Shown here in pieces: positions 58,687 through 64,000 of a DNA stretch of 64,000 nt. Source of the DNA: Pseudovirgaria hyperparasitica (Eukaryota > Ascomycota > Dothideomycetes > Acrospermales > Acrospermaceae); assembly GCF_010093815.1 (NCBI RefSeq), contig NW_022985560.1:1051501-1115500 (forward strand), in the 5' to 3' direction. Both the position numbers and the translations under genes were made by a program. Every line of letters starts with the position of its first letter. The stretch's first letter is position 1. Under the pieces are notes generated by a model. That model had not been told where the DNA came from. It worked only from the letters and a program-made list of their open reading frames with translations, and made no database searches.

Positions 58687-60342
58687 TCAATCACTATCGC
58701 AATCCGGCGTCGATCGTTTCCTCCTCAGCGCCTCCCCCTCCCCTTCTCCACGCAGATGTCTGCGCTCCACAACACTCTCCCTCGCACCCAGCCTCTTGAG
58801 ATCCCCCTCCGGCATCCCCACCATCTCCTCCGCGCCCATCTCAAGCCTCTCCTGCGCTGCCGCAGTAACCGCGAACGCACCGCGAAGCTGCGAGAGCTTC
58901 ATACCCTGCTTGACGAGCGTGCTAAATACCATCGATTCGAACCAGAGGGCGTACATGGTGAAGGCCCAGACGAACTGCAGGATGACGACGATTGCGCCGA
59001 GCATGCTGGAGAAGCCCCAGTAGTATTTTGCGTTGTCGCCGCTGGGGAGGCAGCGCGAGTTGGTGTCGATGTCTGCGGTGGGCATGCTTTGGTTGCGGAA
59101 ACAGCCGCCGCGTGTTAGGTTGAGGGGGTTGCGGCCGATGTTGTGCCATTCGTTGTTTAGTTTGATGGTGAAGTTTGAGGTGCCTGGTTTTTTTAGTACA
59201 CCGTCACACGACATACCACGAGAGGCAGCAGGAAGGGACTTACAAGGTAATTCTGTGTAGGAGTTGTCAGTGTAGTTCGTAGATGGAAATGTGCGGTCTG
59301 TCGTGGTAGTGTTGTAGGTACCTGGTCGAATTAGAAACAGTATGATAATGAGCAAGACAACGTTACGCACAATTCACAAGCAAGGCATTCGGAACATAGT
59401 CTCCACCGTATCTTGGACTATCGACGACAGTGCCGTTCGGGAATTCACACGGACCTTTACTGATAATAAGTATCTGTCACAGCACAAAAGTCTGGGTAAC
59501 TTACAGGCCAGTCGGCGACTGTTCACCATGATGTTCATACCGGGGACAAGCGACAAATCAATGTCTGAGTCCGGGACACAAGTCCCATTGCTAAGACCGA
59601 CCCTCTCTCCATCCTCAATGATTTGGCCCGCGTGGACTTCAGCCATGTCGATCAGACTCGAGTCCACACTCAGATACATCTGATTGCTGCTGACATAGCC
59701 CGTCATGGCACTCAGAAGGGTAGGCATAGCAAGCATCCATCCGATCGATATGATGAGATAGATAAACAGGGCCACCATACGCTTGCTTTTTTGCCGGCGG
59801 ATATCGACCAACAAGGTCCAGAACGTCATGAGACTGCTTCCATCAATCGCGACGCTGGTGAAGCTTCGAAACGGAATAGGAGCAACCTCGATGGCGTGGA
59901 TGAGCGCCTTGCTAAACACAACGTATGAGATAAACCAGGACAGCGCCTGCGCACCACGACCAACGCAGAGATCCCAAACGACGTCGACGAATTTCGCCGT
60001 TGCAAAGGTCATCTGATCAGGACCCAGCGCATCAATGATAAAGATACCCTGGATAGCGGATCCATTCATAGTTTCACCAAAGGAGAAATCAGAGGTTTGG
60101 CCCGTGCAATACAAAGTTTTGGGCGCCCACGGATCATAGGCCAGAATAAAGAACAATGTGAGCGGAATGGCACCGAAAAGTAGTAGGAGTGAGAAGGCGT
60201 AGATGTGCGTTTTCAGAGGTTGGCCTTGCCACCCGTGGGTAGGTTGAGGATTCTCCTTGCTCCATACTCGTCCTCGTCGAGTCATTACTTTGGAGTAGTC
60301 TTTCACGGTCGACCCTATCGTGTCCCATCTCGGTAGAGGCAT
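58687..60342 (-). CDS. fungal multi-pass membrane protein of unknown function
   Basis: Exons 59505-60342, 59371-59454, 59244-59321 and 58687-59183 give 498 residues. Membrane segments are evident near residues 46-68 (YAFSLLLLFGAIPLTLFFIL), 131-150, about 165-185, 196-215 (MVALFIYLIISIGWMLAMPT) and about 390-415 (LGAIVVILQFVWAFTMYALW). The region between is Cys-rich with several N-glycosylation sequons (NGT, NTT, NYT, NFT, NLT, NQS), so it is probably extracellular or luminal. The C-terminal tail is charged and cytosolic. All three introns split a TGY Cys codon after its first base. The first junction uses an AAG acceptor (59455-59457), chosen by frame. No function is recognised. Confidence 0.72.
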
Positions 60343-61138
60343 CTTGTCGTTCTTGATGATGAGCTTGAACTCATGAGCCGAGCATATGTAGGCAGGTGCT
60401 CGATGTTCGGCATCAAAACACGCAAAACAGAGACCCCGTCGCTGCGACTCGTGAATATATAAGATGACAGAGGTTCGAGAGGAGAGCGGTCGAGACCAGT
60501 CTCCTCAGTTTCAAGCATCCTTGGACTGATATAGCGTCAGCCAAGGCGATACCACTCCAGCTAGCACAGTCTAAACGTGGTTAGGACATGTGCAGATCGA
60601 GGCCAAGTTTAGCCAAGCGGGAGGCTGTGAATTCAATCCTTCGGACTTTGGGGCTGAAACTTGCGGCACGGCCAGACCAATTAAACGGACAAGTAATATG
60701 CCATTGTTGATGTAATATGTCCAACTCTGCAGATATTGTATCATGGCATGAATCGGTGACGTCACTCATCATGATATGAACAGCTTCTTCGTAGACATAA
60801 CATCTTCTGCCAATGAAGGGGATTTCGTACGTCTCGTAGTAAGACAATGTCGATGGGAATCTGAGTTCCATCATAGACCCTCTGGCTAATTGTACAACCA
60901 ACACACGCCCTGATCTATTAGCCTGTGTGCGCTTTTGTGCCTTATTTGACCCCGAATCAACGGTGTATCGTCTTTCCTGCCAGGCCAGCTGACCATCATA
61001 ACCATATGAACTCCACCCAATGCAATCATACAATTTAATGCCAAAGAGAGTGCGACCCATGTACGGCCATAATCGTGTAAACAGGAACAATCGCAGAACC
61101 CTACCAACGCCGCGCTGTTTCAAAGTATCTATGGCGTC
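60343..61138. other. intergenic region
   Basis: Between two minus-strand genes. An open frame of 159 codons from the ATG at 61060 down to 60581 lacks family resemblance and is not called as a gene. It probably holds the kinase 3' UTR and the membrane protein promoter. Confidence 0.4.
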
Positions 61139-63764
61139 CTACGACGACGCTGGCGGTGGTGATGGTGGAGGAGGCTGGGGCGTCGAACTCCTGCTGGAAG
61201 GCTTCAGAGCTCTCAAGCCTGCCACAACGCTATCCATTGTCGAAGCCTGCGCTCCAGCGGTGCTCGCTGCGTCACGAGCACTGCGAGCCTTCTCCATGAG
61301 TTTCGCCATGCCAATGCGGCCACTTTCGAGACCAACAGCTTTCATGCCTGCAGCTGTCGAAGAGGCGTCTTGGAAGATATGCTGCATGTTTCGGATTGTT
61401 GGAGAATCTTCGACTCTGCGTGTCAGGTACAAAGTCGCACTGCGACCACGTTGCTCCACGATGCTGCGGACTTCTTCTTCATACGCTTTCTCGTAGACAT
61501 TCATCTCGATCGCGGAGGGTGACTCTGCGACAATGTGCACGTTGTCTTCAGCCGAAGGATTGTGGTCAGCACTGATGCCAATGTCGAGGAAGAGCTGATC
61601 CTCAAGTGGGTCGTGAGCGTGCCCTTTGCCTGTGAGATCTCGGCGTTGGACGATATCCTCTGCAAGGGCCAGTTCTGCTGGAGCGCTCTGCGTATGCTTC
61701 AGACCGATTCCTCTAGGAGACACTGAAGTAACACTCGACAGAGGAGACATGGCTTTTGGTGTTGCTGGAGAGGCCTTCCTACTCGCTGCAGGTATGGCAG
61801 TATCAATGCTGGCAGTAGATTCTGGTGTGCTTTTCCCATCCACGGCAGTAATGCCTTCCTTGTGATTACGTTGAGACAACTGTTCAAGGTCTTCAAGATT
61901 GTCGGGAATTGGAATGTCACCAGTTACGCCTTCAGTCGTCAACACACGCTCCACTGGCCGCCCATCGCCGGCAGCCAAGCTGTGTGACGACTTAAGTTTG
62001 CTTGGCCGCATAGACAGCGGTGGTTGTACGATCCGGGAAGCCGAGCCCAGGATTCCCTCCAAGAGATCGGGTCTCTTGCGGAACAGCAGCTCCTTGAATC
62101 GCTTGACTGCGCGCATCTGTGACTGTTAGAGTAAGGGTACAGTATACCAGATTGTACACTTACCACAGCCAGGAGGTGGCCCATGTTACCAGTGATAGCC
62201 GCATTGAGTTCCTCTTCGGTTGGTGGCTCGATAATAACGGCTGTGTTCTCTTCTTTGGACAGCAGAGGGTCAGTGCCGTGTTTGGTGATCCATGGGTGCT
62301 CCTGAACGTGGTAGGTTAGTCTTCATTCATAATGGAGTCGGATAACGTACCCTCAGCTCGTCCATAGTGATGCGCTGCTGTGGGTCTTTGTTCAAAAGTT
62401 TCAAAAGCAGGTCATGTAGGGCCTCGCTACATTCACCGTCCATGTCAACACTGTCATTGCGTATGGACTCGTACAGATCTAGCATGCCCGTCTTTTCGAA
62501 GGGTATACGCCCAAACTTTAGGCAATAAAGGGTAACGCCCATCGACCAAATGTCAGCAGCCTTGCCAGACACAATGCCGTGTTTGGCTATGCACAGTTCA
62601 GGGGGCATGAACGCCGGTGACCCTGCGGATTTTGCAGTGCTCATCTCTGAGTCTTTCTCGAACATCTCGGATACTCCGAAGTCGACAATCTTGAGCGTAT
62701 CGTCTGCTGTCACCAAACAGTTGTCCGGCTTTATATCACGGTGAATAATGCCCTGCGCATGGACTGCGAAGTGAGTTAGCAGGGGCTAATGTTTAAACGC
62801 TGGGATACTGACGGTACTCGATGCCCAGCATCATGTCTCTAAACCAACAACGACATTGCTCTTCCTCATAAGGATCAGCTCGATCATCAAGTCCAACTCT
62901 CATGACAACTCCCTTTTTACACATTTCCAGAACCATGTATAAGGAATCTTCCTCGGGATCGTCGAGTACCTCAATTAGTGACACGAGGTTTTGATGATTG
63001 AGCTTCTTCATGATAGCAATCTCCTCTTTGATGAGCTCTAAGGCATCTGCAGAATCAAGTCTGCCAGCGCTCGGCCGGATCATCGCACCTCGAACTCCGA
63101 GAGGCCCAGGACGACGTCGGACACTCGGCCGCCGGAGATAGTTTGACTGGGCACGCTTCCTCAATCGTGTCTTGGAGAACTCTTTTACAGCCTGTTTCGA
63201 ATAACATTAGCGTTCTCGTGTTGCCTACACCACCCAGACCTGTCCGTGTAGATTCTCGCGTGTATCAGTGATTGGAAGGCGCCTCACATATTCATTTCCA
63301 AATTGATCAGTGGCAAGATGTACTGCCCCAAATGACCCTCGACCGATCTCCTGCTTGATGATATATTGGTTGATTCGGTGCTGCGCCGTCCCGTCATCCT
63401 CACTATTGCTATACTCGGTTCTGGCATTGTATGTTTCCTAGCTTTGTAAGATACTGGTGGTGTATCGCTTCATACAAAGGGTCGTTGAAGAGTACCTTGA
63501 CCTTCCTAGGATTCGAAGCTGTACGGTGGTGATGTCTAAGGGGACTATGGTACGCTGGAGACGACCTGTGAGAATTGGCATCCATCAGTACGCCGACTTG
63601 CCCTGAAGCTCTGCATGATGTACTTACAGATGTTTGAGCACCGGTGGGCGTCCGTCACCTCCCGCTGCAGGTACACCTAGCTCGATATGTTCCGTGGAGT
63701 GAATAGTGGGGACTCGGCCAGGCGAAGGCGAATCATTAGGGAGCGGATTCGGACTGGTAGACAT
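61139..63764 (-). CDS. CaMKK / SNF1-activating-type Ser/Thr kinase
   Basis: Upstream kinase of the Ca2+/calmodulin kinase kinase group (Aspergillus CmkC, fission yeast Ssp1; yeast Sak1/Tos3/Elm1), likely acting on AMPK/SNF1 or CaM kinases. Exons 63628-63764, 63496-63565, 63288-63437, 62813-63191, 62351-62763, 62164-62301 and 61139-62116 give 754 residues. The kinase domain has GRGSFGAVHLATDQFGNEYA, VKEFSKTRLRKRAQSN with the catalytic Lys, an RP-rich insertion after it (typical of CaMKK), HRDIKPDNCL, KIVDFGVSEMF, activation loop KSAGSPAFMPPELC and ADIWSMGVTLYCLKFGRIPF. EHPWITKHG closes the domain. The long Ser/Pro-rich C-terminus may carry regulatory sequences; a calmodulin site is not evident by eye. 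The protein ends in a Pro-rich run. Confidence 0.92.
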
Positions 63765-64000
63765 GATGCGTAGAAAGACACTGTGGGTGGACCCGAACAG
63801 GTAGAAAAGGGGAACAGATATAAGCTATAAATGGTGTCACAATGGACAAGCCTTGAGTGAATTATGTCCTCCAGCAGCAGCGGGGGTGAGATAAACAATA
63901 CCGTTTTTTCACGTCAGAGTTTAGTCCTAAGGCAACGAACGCAAAACCCCACTAGGCACGTGCGTGCGTGAACGTGAAACTGGCAGGGGGGAGAGAGCTC
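63765..64000. other. upstream region of the CaMKK-type gene
   Basis: Window edge. Contains the kinase 5' UTR and promoter. No gene seen. Confidence 0.4.

Noticed and set aside
60581-61060. Minus-strand open frame of 159 codons downstream of the CaMKK-type gene
   Set aside because: No recognisable motif and composition unlike the neighbouring genes; more likely the kinase 3' UTR and the next promoter.

Overview
This window looks like nuclear chromosomal DNA of a filamentous ascomycete (Pezizomycotina, most likely Dothideomycetes; the class is inference). Genes carry short GT..AG introns of about 45-120 bp, lie on both strands without operons, and include fungal families: a HapE-type CCAAT factor subunit, a LaeA-like methyltransferase, a Dal5-like permease, a homeobox plus C2H2 factor, and a GH3 beta-xylosidase-like enzyme. 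An AT-rich, TpA-heavy block with no readable ORF fills the left end and looks like an old repeat worn down by RIP-type mutation.

Layout. 1-2.9 kb: decayed repeat. 3-14.4 kb: TRAPP subunit Trs33 (+), cytosolic-type malate dehydrogenase (-), HapE/NF-YC (-), Fcf2 (+), CorA-type Mg transporter (+). 15-24 kb: two small membrane proteins (-), an RBR ubiquitin ligase (+), a degenerate RNase H-fold protein (+), and two 2.4 kb gene-poor gaps. 24-33.7 kb: Kap122-type importin (-) divergent from aminopeptidase P (+), then a FUN14 protein (+) and an MFS permease (+). 34.6-40.2 kb: two related coiled-coil/CxxC proteins (+ and -) on either side of a LaeA-like methyltransferase (+). 41-49 kb: glycyl-tRNA synthetase (-) divergent from Rpf1 (+), an unrecognised Ser-rich protein (-), and an Flx1-like carrier (-). 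49-64 kb: homeobox/C2H2 factor (-), FHA-domain kinase (-), ribosomal protein eL41 (+), secreted GH3 enzyme (-), multi-pass membrane protein (-), and a CaMKK/SNF1-activating-type kinase (-).

Most genes are housekeeping: trafficking, central metabolism, translation and ribosome assembly, nuclear import. Some are regulatory: HapE, the LaeA-like protein, the homeobox factor and two kinases. Splice models were read by hand from GT/AG borders, phase and family conservation; in every model given, exon lengths sum to a multiple of three.

The most unusual feature is compositional. In at least eight genes on both strands, the coding strand changes from C-rich (often C-ending codons) to strongly G-rich along the direction of transcription, sometimes within a few dozen bases. 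A similar flip occurs in a gene-poor gap near 23.3 kb. Other points of note are the paralogue pair around the methyltransferase, a low-complexity basic insertion inside that methyltransferase, very small exons (7, 10 and 14 nt), and two genes whose tandem start codons suggest dual targeting.
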